From Croceibacterium segetis (GTDB lineage Bacteria > Pseudomonadota > Alphaproteobacteria > Sphingomonadales > Sphingomonadaceae), in the NCBI RefSeq assembly GCF_011320115.1, contig NZ_JAANOZ010000007.1:1-64000 (forward strand): 64,000 bases of DNA, given 5' to 3'. This document shows positions 41,782 to 51,904 of the stretch, piece by piece. Position numbers and translations under genes: made by a program. Within the stretch, counting starts at the first letter, position 1. Each line of letters starts with the position of its first letter. The notes under the pieces were generated by a model. That model was not told the origin of the DNA and did no database searches. It was given only the letters and a program-made list of their open reading frames with translations.

Positions 41782-42996
41782 ATGAGGACAACAGGTTTGA
41801 CCAAGGCGGCGCTGCTTGCCGCAGCGCTGGCCTTGTGCGCGCCGGTCACGGCGCAGCAAGCGCCCGCGCAGGGGCCGTCGCCGGCGGTCGTGAAGATGCG
41901 CTGGCAGTGGCTCAATCCGGAGATCAACAGCTTCACCTTCCGCGATACCGACCGGGTGTTCGAATCGCGCGCGGTGAAGCGGGCGGGCCCTGTGTGGGAC
42001 TTGCCGCGCGGGGCGCCGATGGCGATGCCCTCGATCCAGTTCGGCGGCGAGACGCGCGATTACGATCGCTTCGCCGAGGACACCTTCACCAACGCGCTGC
42101 TGGTGATCCGCGACGGCAAGATCGTGTTCGAGGACTATCGCAACAAGTCGAGCGCGCAGACCCACTTCATCTCGTTCTCGATGGCCAAGACTATCACGGC
42201 GATGCTCGTCGGCATCGCGCTCGAGCAGGGCAAGATCGGCTCGCTCGACGATCGCGCCGACAAGTACGTGCCCGAGCTCAAGGGCAGCGGCTACGACGGC
42301 GTGACGATCCGCCAGATCATGCAGATGCGCTCGGGCGTCGATTACCAGGAACGCTACGATTTCGGCGATCACCCGAGCTTTGCCGGCAAGCTCCACGAGC
42401 AGGCGATCATTCTCAACAAGATACGCTTCGCCGACGGCGCTTTGCAGACGAGGCGCGCCAACGCGCCCGGTAGCACGTTCAACTACTCGACGCTTGATAC
42501 CTTCGTGGTCGGCTGGGTGCTCGAACGCGCGACGGGCATGAAGCTGGCCGACTTCACGCAGGCCAACCTGTGGGGCCCACTCGGCCCCGAGGCCGATGCC
42601 TTCTGGCTCGCCGACGGACCCGCCCCAGTCGGACGCGAGTTGTCGGGCATGGGCTACAACGCGGTGCTGCGCGACTTCGGCCGGCTTGGCCAGTTGATGC
42701 TCGACGACGGCAAGCGCGGCACCCGGCAGGTCCTTCCGGCCGGCTGGGTCCAGCAGATGGCGGCCGTGCGGCCGACCGGCGGACCGATGCCCGGCTACGG
42801 CCTGTTCACCTGGCAAGTCGACGACGAGCCCGGCGCATTCTCGGCGGTCGGCCTGGCCGGGCAATTCATCTACGTCAGCCCGCAAACCCGCACGGTAATC
42901 GTCAAGCTGAGTTATTATCCGCCGGCGGAACCCGAAAACGTACGGCCGGAGACGGTGGCCTTCTTCAAGGCTTTAGCCCACACACCCACGAGATGA
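41782..42996 (+). CDS. Secreted serine hydrolase (beta-lactamase/class C fold)
   Basis: A 404-residue hydrolase with a signal peptide (KAALLAAALALCAPVTAQQ, about residues 6-25). The catalytic SxxK is SMAK in SFSMAKTITAML, the YxN-equivalent is in NYSTLDT, and a C-terminal beta strand follows. Such proteins are esterases, transpeptidase-like or amide hydrolases as often as beta-lactamases. GGGAGGGG precedes the ATG at 41782 closely. The gene begins 20 bases after the dioxygenase and is likely in its operon, so hydrolysis of an aromatic ester outside the cytoplasm is possible; that is inference. Confidence 0.82.
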   Translation: MRTTGLTKAALLAAALALCAPVTAQQAPAQGPSPAVVKMRWQWLNPEINSFTFRDTDRVFESRAVKRAGPVWDLPRGAPMAMPSIQFGGETRDYDRFAEDTFTNALLVIRDGKIVFEDYRNKSSAQTHFISFSMAKTITAMLVGIALEQGKIGSLDDRADKYVPELKGSGYDGVTIRQIMQMRSGVDYQERYDFGDHPSFAGKLHEQAIILNKIRFADGALQTRRANAPGSTFNYSTLDTFVVGWVLERATGMKLADFTQANLWGPLGPEADAFWLADGPAPVGRELSGMGYNAVLRDFGRLGQLMLDDGKRGTRQVLPAGWVQQMAAVRPTGGPMPGYGLFTWQVDDEPGAFSAVGLAGQFIYVSPQTRTVIVKLSYYPPAEPENVRPETVAFFKALAHTPTR

Positions 42997-43193
42997 TCGA
43001 AATGGGACCATTTATTCGGAAGAAACCTAACGAAAGTTAGTTTGGCTTACTACTAATGATACCGTGGCATATAGTAATAACGGCTATCATTTGTCTGAAT
43101 ACATCTATTAAGGGAGCCAATTCACACCTTTTTTACCTAACTGCGTGATCTCAGCAGGGCGGCTGCAACGCTGCTTTTCCGCGGGTAACACGC

Positions 43194-44456
43194 ATGAAGA
43201 TAAAGAGCATCCTCCGGCCCATCTTCGACGACCGCAGCGGAAACGCGCTCGTTCTCGTGGCGGTCACCTTGCCCGCGCTGATCGGCGCCGCCGGCCTTGG
43301 GATGGATTCGATCCAATGGACGCTGATGCAGCGGCAGATGCAGCGCGAGGCCGATTCGGCAGCGCTGGCGGGAGCCTTTGCCCGCGCCCAGGGGGCCAGC
43401 GCCACGACTGCCGCCAACGCTTCGCTCACGCGCGACGGATTGCTCACGCTGACGGCCGCGCCGGTAATCGAGCGCCCGCCCACGACGGGCTCCTACGCCG
43501 GCAACACCGAGGCCGTCCGTGTCGCCCTGACTACCACCAGTTCGCTGCCATTCTCGAACATGTTCCTGCGCTCGCCGACCACCGTCAAGGCCGAGGCTAC
43601 CGCGGCGTCGCTCACCAACGGGACTTATTGCGTCGTGTCGCTCGAAAGCTCGAGCGCGACCGGCATCACCATGCAGGGCAGCGCGGTCGTCAACATGGGC
43701 TGCGGCCTCGCGACGAATTCAAAAGGTGTGCCCGCCGTGACCGCCGGTGGCAGCTCGACCATCACCGCATCCCACGTCGCCGCCGTGGGCGGGCTCAAGG
43801 CGACCGCGAATTACACGTCGGGCACCGTCCTGCTGCCCTATACAGTGCCGCAGAGGGACCCATACAGCAGCCTGCCGACGCCGACCGTTCCTTCGCCGTG
43901 CAATGCCAAGCTGAACGTGAACCCGAACAACACGGTCAACGTAACCAACCCGACCGGCGTCACCTGCTACAAGGGCATGGATATCAAGGGCACGGTCAAC
44001 CTCGCGTCCGGTATCTATTACATCGACGGCGGCTCGGTCAGTCTCGGATCGCAAGCGGTGCTCAACGGTACCGGCGTGACTTTCATCCTCACCAGCAGCA
44101 CGGCGGCGAGCACCCCAAGCTCGGTGGCATCGCTGTCGATGAATGGCGGGGCGACCGTGAACCTGACGGCCACGACCACCGGTACCTATGCCGGGGTGTT
44201 GTTTTACCAGGACCGCAGGGCGCCAGCCGGCGGATCGAACACCGTCAACGGCAATTCGTCCTCGAAGCTGCAGGGCGGGTTCTATTTCAAATCACAGGAT
44301 CTGAGCTTCTCCGGCGATTCAGGCATGGCGACCGATTGCGTCCAGCTGGTCAGCCGCCGGGTGACGTTCACCGGCAACAACAGCATCGTCAATACCTGTC
44401 CGGTCAATTCGGGGGCGCACGCTTTCGTCGGCACGCGCGTGTATCTGGTCGGATGA
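43194..44456 (+). CDS. TadG-like pilus-assembly family protein
   Basis: A 420-residue protein. The N-terminal prepilin-like hydrophobic segment (DDRSGNALVLVAVTLPALIGAAGLGMD) with the flanking QRQMQREADSAALAGA is typical of the Tad/TadG group, and the remaining 350 residues are Ser/Thr/Gly-rich and beta-like, for the periplasm or surface. It has no von Willebrand domain that I can see. It is followed by two TadE-type genes with overlaps or a few bases between, forming an operon. No tadA-type ATPase or tad secretin genes are in the window. Confidence 0.8.
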   Translation: MKIKSILRPIFDDRSGNALVLVAVTLPALIGAAGLGMDSIQWTLMQRQMQREADSAALAGAFARAQGASATTAANASLTRDGLLTLTAAPVIERPPTTGSYAGNTEAVRVALTTTSSLPFSNMFLRSPTTVKAEATAASLTNGTYCVVSLESSSATGITMQGSAVVNMGCGLATNSKGVPAVTAGGSSTITASHVAAVGGLKATANYTSGTVLLPYTVPQRDPYSSLPTPTVPSPCNAKLNVNPNNTVNVTNPTGVTCYKGMDIKGTVNLASGIYYIDGGSVSLGSQAVLNGTGVTFILTSSTAASTPSSVASLSMNGGATVNLTATTTGTYAGVLFYQDRRAPAGGSNTVNGNSSSKLQGGFYFKSQDLSFSGDSGMATDCVQLVSRRVTFTGNNSIVNTCPVNSGAHAFVGTRVYLVG

Positions 44457-44463
44457 TTTGACA

Positions 44464-44937
44464 ATGCTTGCCCGTTTGTACGCGTCGATCTCAGGCCTGC
44501 GAGGCGATTGCCGCGGTGTCAGCATCGTCGAAACCGTTATCTTCTTGCCGGTCATGCTGATGTTGATGGCCGGCGCTTCGGACATGGCAATGGCCGTCTG
44601 GACCAAGATGGAGACCCAGCAGGCGGCCGACCGGGCGATGGAGTACGCGACCGTAGCCGGGCTCGAGAAGCTTTCGACCACCGACATCCAGGCAGAAGCC
44701 GCGACCGCGGCGCACGTTTCGACGGGCAACGTGGCCGTGACCAAGTGGCTCGAATGCGACGGAGCGACGCAGGGGACGTTCGACACCGGCTGTGCCGACG
44801 GGCAGATCATCGGACGTTACGTCTCGGTACGCATCAGCAACTCCTACACTCCGATGCTGGCGCCGCTGCTACCCGCGAGCGTCGCCCCGGGCGGCTCTAT
44901 CCCCTTCCAGGGCTTTTCCTCGCTGAGGCTGCAATGA
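44464..44937 (+). CDS. TadE-family pseudopilin-like protein (first)
   Basis: A 157-residue protein. The N-terminal segment CRGVSIVETVIFLPVMLMLMAGASDMAMAVW contains the conserved glutamate of TadE-like (E in IVET) followed by a hydrophobic helix, and a soluble C-terminal part. It would be a minor pseudopilin or membrane scaffold. The ATG at 44464 is seven bases after the TadG-like stop; a TTG at 44458 is an alternative. It overlaps the next TadE gene by four bases. Confidence 0.8.
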   Translation: MLARLYASISGLRGDCRGVSIVETVIFLPVMLMLMAGASDMAMAVWTKMETQQAADRAMEYATVAGLEKLSTTDIQAEAATAAHVSTGNVAVTKWLECDGATQGTFDTGCADGQIIGRYVSVRISNSYTPMLAPLLPASVAPGGSIPFQGFSSLRLQ

Positions 44938-45332
44938 CCCGGCGGAACCTTTCTCTCGCGAGCGACTGCCGCGGCACCGCCGCGATCGAGTTCGCGATTG
45001 CCGGCCCGGTCGTCGTCCTGCTGCTGATGGGCATCTTCCAGCTGGGAATACTCGGCCTTGCCCACGCCGGGATCGCCCAAGGCGTCGAATCCGGCGCTCG
45101 CTATGCGACGATCTATCCGCGGCCCAGCGACAGCCAAATCAGCGCGAAGATCCTCGCCCACGACTACGGCATGGCCGCGAGCGGCATCACCGCCCCTACA
45201 TTCGCTCACGGCACGACCAACGGATCGGCATACGTCGATATCACGATGGGCTATACGCTGACGCTCGACTTCGGCTTCTACCGCACTCCCGGCGTCCACT
45301 TGACCTACACTCGTCGCGCCTACCAGGTGTAG
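44934..45332 (+). CDS. TadE-family pseudopilin-like protein (second)
   Basis: A 132-residue protein. CRGTAAIEFAIAGPVVVLLLMGIFQLGIL has the TadE-type AAIEFA motif with the glutamate and a following membrane helix. The rest is a small soluble domain. It overlaps the previous gene by ATGA and ends the triplet. Function is assumed to be in a surface pilus or exported structure, without direct evidence here. Confidence 0.82.
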   Translation: MTRRNLSLASDCRGTAAIEFAIAGPVVVLLLMGIFQLGILGLAHAGIAQGVESGARYATIYPRPSDSQISAKILAHDYGMAASGITAPTFAHGTTNGSAYVDITMGYTLTLDFGFYRTPGVHLTYTRRAYQV

Positions 45333-45448
45333 TCGCGGGCCGACGCTGCGCTTCATCCGTGATGCGTAGATTTCCCGGCGCATAGTCCGCTGGACGTTCG
45401 CCGCTGCCGCGCTATTCTCCATCCGACGGGAAGGATGGGAGAAAAATC

Positions 45449-46315
45449 ATGTGCGAGCTCGACCAATTGACCGAGATGGGCGGGGTCAACCGCCGCCAGT
45501 TTACCGCGATGGGCGCCCTGGCGGCGTTCGCTACCGCCTATGTTCCGATCGACAGCGCGCTGGCCGCCGACGGAGCTCTCGCCGAATCGATGGTCAAGTT
45601 CGAGGCGCCCGGCGGAACGATGGACGCGTTCTTCGTCCACCCGGCCAAGGGCAAGCATCCGGCCGTGATCATGTGGCCCGACATCGCTTCGCTGCGCGAT
45701 GCGTTCAAGGTCATGGCCCGGCGGCTGGCGAGCGCGGGCTATTCGGTAATCGTGCCCAATCCCTTCTACAAGGACACGCCGGCGCCGCAGTTCGCCGACT
45801 TCGACGCCTTCCGCAAGGACAACGGCTTCCAGAAAGTCGGCCCGTGGATGGCACACAACACGCCGGCCGCAGTCGCCGAAACCGCCAAGGCGGTGGTCGC
45901 CTGGCTCGACAAGCAGCCCTCGGTCGACACCAGGAAGGGCATCGGCACGCAGGGCTACTGCATGAGCGGCACCTGGACCGTGCGCACCGCAGCCGCCGTG
46001 CCTGATCGAGTGAAGGCGGGCGGTTCCTTCCACGGCGGCAACGCGTGGGGTGACGGCGGCGCCGACAGCCCCGACGCCCTCTTCGCGAAGACCAAGGCGA
46101 GCTTCCTGATCGCCCAGGCCAAGAACGACGATGCCCAGAAGCCCGAGGTTAAGGACGCGATCAAGAAGGCGGCCGAGGCGGCGGGGCGCCCGGCCACCGT
46201 AGAGGTCTACCAGGCCGACCACGGCTGGACCGTGCCGGATTCGCCGGTCTACAACGAGGCCGAGGCGAACCGCGCATGGAGCAACCTCCTCGCGCTGTAC
46301 GCCAAAGCGCTCTGA
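45449..46315 (+). CDS. Dienelactone hydrolase family protein, Tat-exported
   Basis: A 288-residue alpha/beta hydrolase. The N-terminus has a twin-arginine-like motif NRRQFTAMGALAAF, so it is probably exported. The catalytic cysteine is in GTQGYCMSGT, matching the GxCxG of dienelactone hydrolases, and the histidine is in DHGWTVPD. The family opens dienelactones from chloroaromatic and other aromatic degradation, but periplasmic members exist with unknown roles. It is 16 bases upstream of the esterase gene and likely co-transcribed with it. Confidence 0.85.
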   Translation: MCELDQLTEMGGVNRRQFTAMGALAAFATAYVPIDSALAADGALAESMVKFEAPGGTMDAFFVHPAKGKHPAVIMWPDIASLRDAFKVMARRLASAGYSVIVPNPFYKDTPAPQFADFDAFRKDNGFQKVGPWMAHNTPAAVAETAKAVVAWLDKQPSVDTRKGIGTQGYCMSGTWTVRTAAAVPDRVKAGGSFHGGNAWGDGGADSPDALFAKTKASFLIAQAKNDDAQKPEVKDAIKKAAEAAGRPATVEVYQADHGWTVPDSPVYNEAEANRAWSNLLALYAKAL

Positions 46316-46331
46316 GGCAGTGTTCCCGGGG

Positions 46332-47573
46332 ATGAGGAGGACCGTCGCCGCGTTGGCGGCTTGCGCGATGCTCACGCCGCAAGCGGCCGGCGCACGCGAG
46401 GGCAAGGTCACCCTCGACCCGGCGCGAGTCGACCGCGAACTGAAGTCCTTCGTTGACAAGGGCCGCGTCGCCGGGGCCGAAGTGCTGATCTGGAGAGACG
46501 GACGCGAGCAGCACTACGCCAGCGCCGGCCTGGCTGACCGCGAGGCCGCGCGACCGTTTGCGCGGGATACACAGCTGCAGATCTACTCGATGACCAAGCC
46601 GGTCACCGGCGTCGCGCTGATGCAGCTGTGGGAGCAGGGCAAGTTCGGCCTCGACGATCCGCTGTCGCGTTACCTGCCGCAGTTCGCCGAGGTGAAAGTC
46701 TACGACGGGATCAACCCGGACGGCTCGATGAAGCTGCGAGCGCCGATCCGGCCGATCACCGTTCGCGACATTATGCGCCACATCGCCGGATTTACTTACG
46801 GCAATGCGGGACACCCGACCGATGCGGTGTGGGACAAGCTGCAGCCGCTTTCGCCCGACCATACGCTGGCGCAGTTCGCCGAGATTCTCCCGCAAGTACC
46901 GCTGCTGTCGGATCCCGGCGCGCAGTGGCATTACAGCCCCGGCGTCGACGTGCAGGCGCGGCTGGTCGAGGTGCTCTCGGGCCAGCCGTTCGACGAGTAC
47001 GTGACCGAGCACATATTCAAGCCGCTGGGGATGACCCATTCGTGCTGGAAGTGCGGCGCGGACATCAAGTCGCGGCTCGCGGCGATCTACGACGGCCCGA
47101 GGCTGACGCGGATGGCCGACGAGGCATGGCTGGTGCACAATTTCGCGGGCAAGCCGATGACCGAAGGCGGTGCCGGCGTGGTCACCACGATCGACGACTA
47201 CATGCGCTTTGCCCGCATGCTGCTCGGGCAGGGCGAGCTTGACGGGGTGCGCGTACTCCAACCGGCGACGGTCAAGCTGATGGCGACGGAGGAGCTCGAC
47301 CCGCGCATCACCGAGCGCCAGTGGCTCGGCAGCAAGGGCTCGGGCGGCTTCGGGCTCGACTTCTTCGTCCGCACCAGCGCGCCGAAGGACGCCGCCGAGA
47401 ATCGCGGTGAGGTCGGCGAGTTCTTCTGGGACGGTTACCCCTCGATGCTGTTCTGGGTCGATCCGGCGAACGACATGGCGGTCGTCTTCGCGACGCAGAA
47501 GACCCCCTTCGACGGCTCGCTGCACCACGACATCCGCGAGGCCATCTACGGCCCCGGCTACGGCGGACATTGA
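46332..47573 (+). CDS. Serine hydrolase, esterase EstB/class C beta-lactamase family
   Basis: A 413-residue hydrolase with a probable signal peptide (RRTVAALAACAMLTPQAAGA). The catalytic motifs are SMTK (YSMTKPVTGVALMQLW) and YSPGVDV, and a late GGAGVVTTIDDYMRFA block is typical of EstB-type esterases. The starts at 46320 (GTG) and 46332 (ATG) are both possible; the ATG better fits a signal peptide. It ends just before a strong bidirectional terminator. The substrate is not readable. Confidence 0.82.
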   Translation: MRRTVAALAACAMLTPQAAGAREGKVTLDPARVDRELKSFVDKGRVAGAEVLIWRDGREQHYASAGLADREAARPFARDTQLQIYSMTKPVTGVALMQLWEQGKFGLDDPLSRYLPQFAEVKVYDGINPDGSMKLRAPIRPITVRDIMRHIAGFTYGNAGHPTDAVWDKLQPLSPDHTLAQFAEILPQVPLLSDPGAQWHYSPGVDVQARLVEVLSGQPFDEYVTEHIFKPLGMTHSCWKCGADIKSRLAAIYDGPRLTRMADEAWLVHNFAGKPMTEGGAGVVTTIDDYMRFARMLLGQGELDGVRVLQPATVKLMATEELDPRITERQWLGSKGSGGFGLDFFVRTSAPKDAAENRGEVGEFFWDGYPSMLFWVDPANDMAVVFATQKTPFDGSLHHDIREAIYGPGYGGH

Positions 47574-47582
47574 ACGAAAAAA

Positions 47583-47615
47583 AGGCGGCTCGTCTCCGAG
47601 CCGCCTGTATCTTTT
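47583..47615 (+). terminator. Bidirectional Rho-independent terminator
   Basis: A perfect 10-bp stem AGGCGGCTCG/CGAGCCGCCT with a TCTC loop is followed by TTTT on the plus side and preceded by seven A, giving seven T on the minus strand. It separates the esterase gene from the convergent CmcJ-like gene and can serve both. Confidence 0.85.
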
Positions 47616-47761
47616 CGAGCCGTTCGAACCGAAAGTCGAGGGACCTGGAGACTTCCCACCCGGGCGGCGCAAGTGCAGAATCGGCCCTGGCTGGTTAATT
47701 CGGCGTCACCGAACGTGGTTAACGCGAAGTTACCCTCGTGCGGCGCGGATTTGCGCCGGTT

Positions 47762-48574
47762 TCACCCGAACCAGTAGCAGGTCCCGCGCATCTCCAGGCT
47801 AATCCGCGGCGGCGAATCGGGTGGGGCGAGAGGGTTGTCGAACGCTCCATGCGGCATCAGCTGCGCGCGCGCCGGATCGCTCTCGCTGGTCTTGAACACG
47901 ATGGCCTCGTCGGGCTGCATGTTCGAATAGTAATACCAGCGGTGTGCCGGGTTGTACTCGATCACGTAGTTGCCGAAGCTCCATTCGGGCGCGCCACCGG
48001 GCGGGTCGAAGATCGCCTCGCAGTCTATCAGGTCCCCGGGCTGGATCGATGGGTACGCGCACAGACCGAGCGGCACGTCCTGTGGCGCTCCGGAAAGCGC
48101 GCGCCAGACGTTGTACTGGGCGCTGCGCACGACGGTCTTCCCTTCGGGCGCACCCTTCGCGCGGGCCGCGGCGGCGGCGTCCTTCGACATGTCGACGTGG
48201 GCGAAGCGCGCCGGGTGCGAGTTGTCGTGCTTGTCGTTCTCGCCGAGCCGTTCGGAGAAACGCAGGATTCCACGGGAGAACATGTCGACGTGGTCGCAGC
48301 CGGTGACTCGTTTGAGGAGTTCGGCGATCTCGCCGGCGTGGACTTTCGCCACCGCCTCGAGATCGGTGAGGTCCTCGACCGCGCTCTTGTGTTTGACGAG
48401 GACGAAGCCCTCGCGATCGAGATCCGCGTCGAGCCCGCGCGCGTCGGTAATTTCGACTTCGGCGGGCTTGAGCGGCACGTAATCCTTCTCGTGCGCATTG
48501 GCATAGAAGAACGGCTTCCTGTCGGTGCGTTCGGTGTAACCGATTGCGGCGCGCACAGTGCCTTCGGCGCTCAT
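47762..48574 (-). CDS. CmcJ/NvfI family oxidoreductase-like protein
   Basis: A 270-residue protein whose middle and C-terminal part, VVRSAQYNVWRALSG then PLGLCAYPSIQ, and FGNYVIEYNPAHRWYYYSNMQPDEAIVFK, match the CmcJ/NvfI family found in fungal and bacterial secondary metabolism. These are non-heme-type oxidoreductases or hydroxylase partners, with no single agreed reaction. It starts with an ATGA overlap to the aldo/keto reductase gene, so both belong to one operon. Its presence beside ligC suggests a role in aromatic or lignin-oligomer oxidation, which is inference. Confidence 0.7.
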   Translation of the reverse strand: MSAEGTVRAAIGYTERTDRKPFFYANAHEKDYVPLKPAEVEITDARGLDADLDREGFVLVKHKSAVEDLTDLEAVAKVHAGEIAELLKRVTGCDHVDMFSRGILRFSERLGENDKHDNSHPARFAHVDMSKDAAAAARAKGAPEGKTVVRSAQYNVWRALSGAPQDVPLGLCAYPSIQPGDLIDCEAIFDPPGGAPEWSFGNYVIEYNPAHRWYYYSNMQPDEAIVFKTSESDPARAQLMPHGAFDNPLAPPDSPPRISLEMRGTCYWFG

Positions 48575-49560
48575 CAGGCGAATTCCTCCGTATCGATCGT
48601 CGGCTTGATCGCATCGTGATAGCGGTGCCCGGCGACGGTGTCGTGATTGATCAGCCGGTCGGCCTCGTCGAGCACCGCCTGGCTGACGTCGATGTCGGCG
48701 GCGCGCACGTTGTCGGCGAGGTGCTGCGGGTTGGTCGTGCCGGGGATCACGTGGACGTTCTCGCCACGCGACAGGACCCACTTCAAGGCCAGTTGCGCCG
48801 GGGTCACGCCGGCGTGCTCGGCGAGAGCGACGAACTGCTCGATCAGCATCAGGTTCTGCGGCCAGTTGTCCGGCTGGAAGCGCGGCATCTTGGTGCGCAG
48901 GTCCTTCTCCTCGAGCGTCGAGGGATCGGTGAGCACGCCGCACAGCGCGCCGCGGCCGAGCGGGCTGAAGGCGACCAGCGCGATCCCGAGCTCCTCGCAA
49001 GTATCGAGCACGCCCAGTTCGACATTGCGGGTCCATAGCGAGAACTCGGTCTGCACCGCGGCCATCGGATGGACCGCGTGGGCCTCGCGCACGTGCCTGC
49101 TCGACCACTCGGAGACGCCATAGGCGCCGATCTTGCCCGCCTCGATCGCCCGCGCCAGCGCTCCTACCGAATCTGCGATCGGCACTTTCGGGTCGAAACG
49201 GTGCATGTAGTAGAGGTCGATGAAGTCGGTCTCGAGCAGCGCCAGGCTCTTGTCGATGTCGGCGGCGATGTATTCGGGGCTGCAGTCGACGCCGCGGCGC
49301 GGTCCATCGACGACGATGCCGGTCTTGCTGGCGAGGAACACCTGTTCGCGGCGGCCCTTTAGCGCCTCGGCAAGCAGCGCCTCGTTCTGGCCGGCGCCGT
49401 AGATTCGTGCGGTATCGAAGTGATCGTAACCGAGATCGACGGCCTGCCGCAGCAGCCTGACGCACTCATCGTGGCTTGGAGGGGTGCCGTAGGCCCATGA
49501 GACGTTCATGCACCCCAGGCCCACGGGGTGGAGAGATTTGCCGGCAATCGTACGGAGCAT
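48574..49560 (-). CDS. Aldo/keto reductase
   Basis: A 328-residue NADPH-dependent oxidoreductase with a TIM-barrel fold. It shows GLGCMNVSWAYGTPPS near the N-terminus, FDTARIYGAGQNEALLAEAL (catalytic Asp-Tyr), the lysine in FLASKTG, and a C-terminal VIPGTTNPQHL nucleotide-binding stretch. Such enzymes reduce aldehydes or ketones. It lies 44 bases downstream of the gene of unknown function after ligC and overlaps the CmcJ-like gene by four bases. A role for aromatic aldehydes is plausible. Confidence 0.87.
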   Translation of the reverse strand: MLRTIAGKSLHPVGLGCMNVSWAYGTPPSHDECVRLLRQAVDLGYDHFDTARIYGAGQNEALLAEALKGRREQVFLASKTGIVVDGPRRGVDCSPEYIAADIDKSLALLETDFIDLYYMHRFDPKVPIADSVGALARAIEAGKIGAYGVSEWSSRHVREAHAVHPMAAVQTEFSLWTRNVELGVLDTCEELGIALVAFSPLGRGALCGVLTDPSTLEEKDLRTKMPRFQPDNWPQNLMLIEQFVALAEHAGVTPAQLALKWVLSRGENVHVIPGTTNPQHLADNVRAADIDVSQAVLDEADRLINHDTVAGHRYHDAIKPTIDTEEFA

Positions 49561-49604
49561 TCTCGCGTCGTTCCTTCATCGATTCGTCGGCGCGAGGCCG
49601 CAAG

Positions 49605-49973
49605 TCAGCGCTGCGCGAACTTGCCTCGCGCCCAGTGGTAGAAATCGTCCTGCGCCCGGTTGAGCCCGGCCGCCGAGGCCATGTAACCGGAGGTATCGTC
49701 CTCGATCGACTGCAACCGCCACTTCGCCTGGTGGTTGGCGAGCGTCTGGCGCATCTCGAAGAAGCGGCTGTCGAACTCCTTCGCCAGCTCGGCGTCGCTC
49801 AGCATCCGCTCGTCGATCTTCCGCGCCTGGAGGATGTCGAGCATCAGCATGGCGTAGCGGCTGCGCAGTTGCACCAGCTTCTTCTTGCCTTCGGTGTCGC
49901 CGCTGTCCGCCAGCTTGCGCATGTCGCGATAGACCTGTTCGGCTTCCGCCAAACTGGAATCGAGCTTCGCCAT
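49605..49973 (-). CDS. Hypothetical helical protein in lig neighbourhood
   Basis: A 122-residue protein without a recognised family. It looks all-helical and charged (EAEQVYRDMRKLADSGD, KKKLVQLRSRYAMLMLDILQARK, then KRWRLQSIEDDT-like). The ATG at 49973 (MAKLDSS) is chosen as the first methionine before the helical run; 19 upstream residues are basic and unlike. It sits 66 bases after ligC on the same strand. Function unknown. Confidence 0.6.
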   Translation of the reverse strand: MAKLDSSLAEAEQVYRDMRKLADSGDTEGKKKLVQLRSRYAMLMLDILQARKIDERMLSDAELAKEFDSRFFEMRQTLANHQAKWRLQSIEDDTSGYMASAAGLNRAQDDFYHWARGKFAQR

Positions 49974-50039
49974 GGTTTCTCTCCCAGCGACCCCCAATAC
50001 AGGTTTCCGGTTAATTCGCCGCTTAGGCAAGCCCGTTTG

Positions 50040-50996
50040 TCATGACCAGCCGTCCTGCGCTTCGAGGCTGGCGGCGAGCTCGCCGATCACCCGGTAGCAA
50101 TCGATCACCGACTGCACCGAACTGTTCGGCTCGCGGCCCTCGCGAATGGCGGCGACGAACTCACGGTCCTGCAGTTCGATACCGTTGCTGGAGACCGCCA
50201 CGCCGGCAAGGTCGACCGGCTCTTCCTTGCCGGTGACGAGGTCGTCGTAGCGGGCGATGTAGGTCGCGCTATCGCCGATGTAGCGGAAGAAGGTGCCGAG
50301 CGGCCCGTCGTTATTGAACGACAGCGACAGGGTGCAGATCGCCCCGCTTTCGCTCTTCAATTGGATCGACATGTCCATGGCGATGCCGAGCTCGGGGTTC
50401 TTCGGCCCCTGGATCGCGTTGGCCGTGACGATCTTGCCGGCCTGGTAGGCGAACAGGTCGATCGTGTGCGCGGCGTGGTGCCACAGGAGGTGGTCGGTCC
50501 AACTGCGCGGTTCGCCCTTGGCGTTCATGTTCTTGCGGCGGAAGAAGTAGGTCTGCACGTCCATCTGGAGGACGTTGAAGTCGCCCTCGACGATCCTGTT
50601 GTGCACGTACTGGTGGCTCGGATTGAAGCGCCGGGTGTGGCCGACCATGCACACGAGGCCGGTCTCCCTCGACTTGTCGAGCACCTTCTGCGCGTCGGCC
50701 CAGCTGTCGGAGAGGGGGATCTCCACCTGCACGTGCTTGCCGGCATCCATGCAGGCGATCGCCTGCTCTGCGTGCATCTGGGTCGGGGTGCACAGGATCA
50801 CGGCGTCGACGTCGTCGCGCGCGAGGGCTTCGGACAACTCGGTACCCGAATGCGGCGCGCCGTATTTGGCCGCGACTTCGGCGGCCTGCTCGGCGCGGCG
50901 CGAGATGACCGAGGCGATTTCCACCCCGTCGATGTTCTTGAGGCCGTCGAGGTGCTTTTCGCCGAACGCGCCGGCGCCTGCGAGTGCGATACGCAT
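50040..50996 (-). CDS. ligC: 4-carboxy-2-hydroxymuconate-6-semialdehyde dehydrogenase
   Basis: A 318-residue Gfo/Idh/MocA-fold dehydrogenase. It oxidises the semialdehyde (as cyclic hemiacetal) made by LigAB to 2-pyrone-4,6-dicarboxylate with NADP+. It closely matches the known sphingomonad LigC: LAGAGAFGEKHLDGL at the Rossmann start, VILCTPTQMHAEQA, HVQVEIPLSDSW, GHTRRFNPSHQY and SWTDHLLWHHAAHT. Located directly after ligB with a 14-base gap, in the order ligA-ligB-ligC. Confidence 0.95.
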   Translation of the reverse strand: MRIALAGAGAFGEKHLDGLKNIDGVEIASVISRRAEQAAEVAAKYGAPHSGTELSEALARDDVDAVILCTPTQMHAEQAIACMDAGKHVQVEIPLSDSWADAQKVLDKSRETGLVCMVGHTRRFNPSHQYVHNRIVEGDFNVLQMDVQTYFFRRKNMNAKGEPRSWTDHLLWHHAAHTIDLFAYQAGKIVTANAIQGPKNPELGIAMDMSIQLKSESGAICTLSLSFNNDGPLGTFFRYIGDSATYIARYDDLVTGKEEPVDLAGVAVSSNGIELQDREFVAAIREGREPNSSVQSVIDCYRVIGELAASLEAQDGWS

Positions 50997-51010
50997 CGTT
51001 ATTCCTTCAG

Positions 51011-51904
<894 letters not shown>

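Noticed and set aside
40283-41791. A 502-codon antisense frame opposite the lignostilbene dioxygenase
   Set aside because: The plus strand gene has full family motifs. The minus strand frame has His/Val/Gly-rich low-information sequence.
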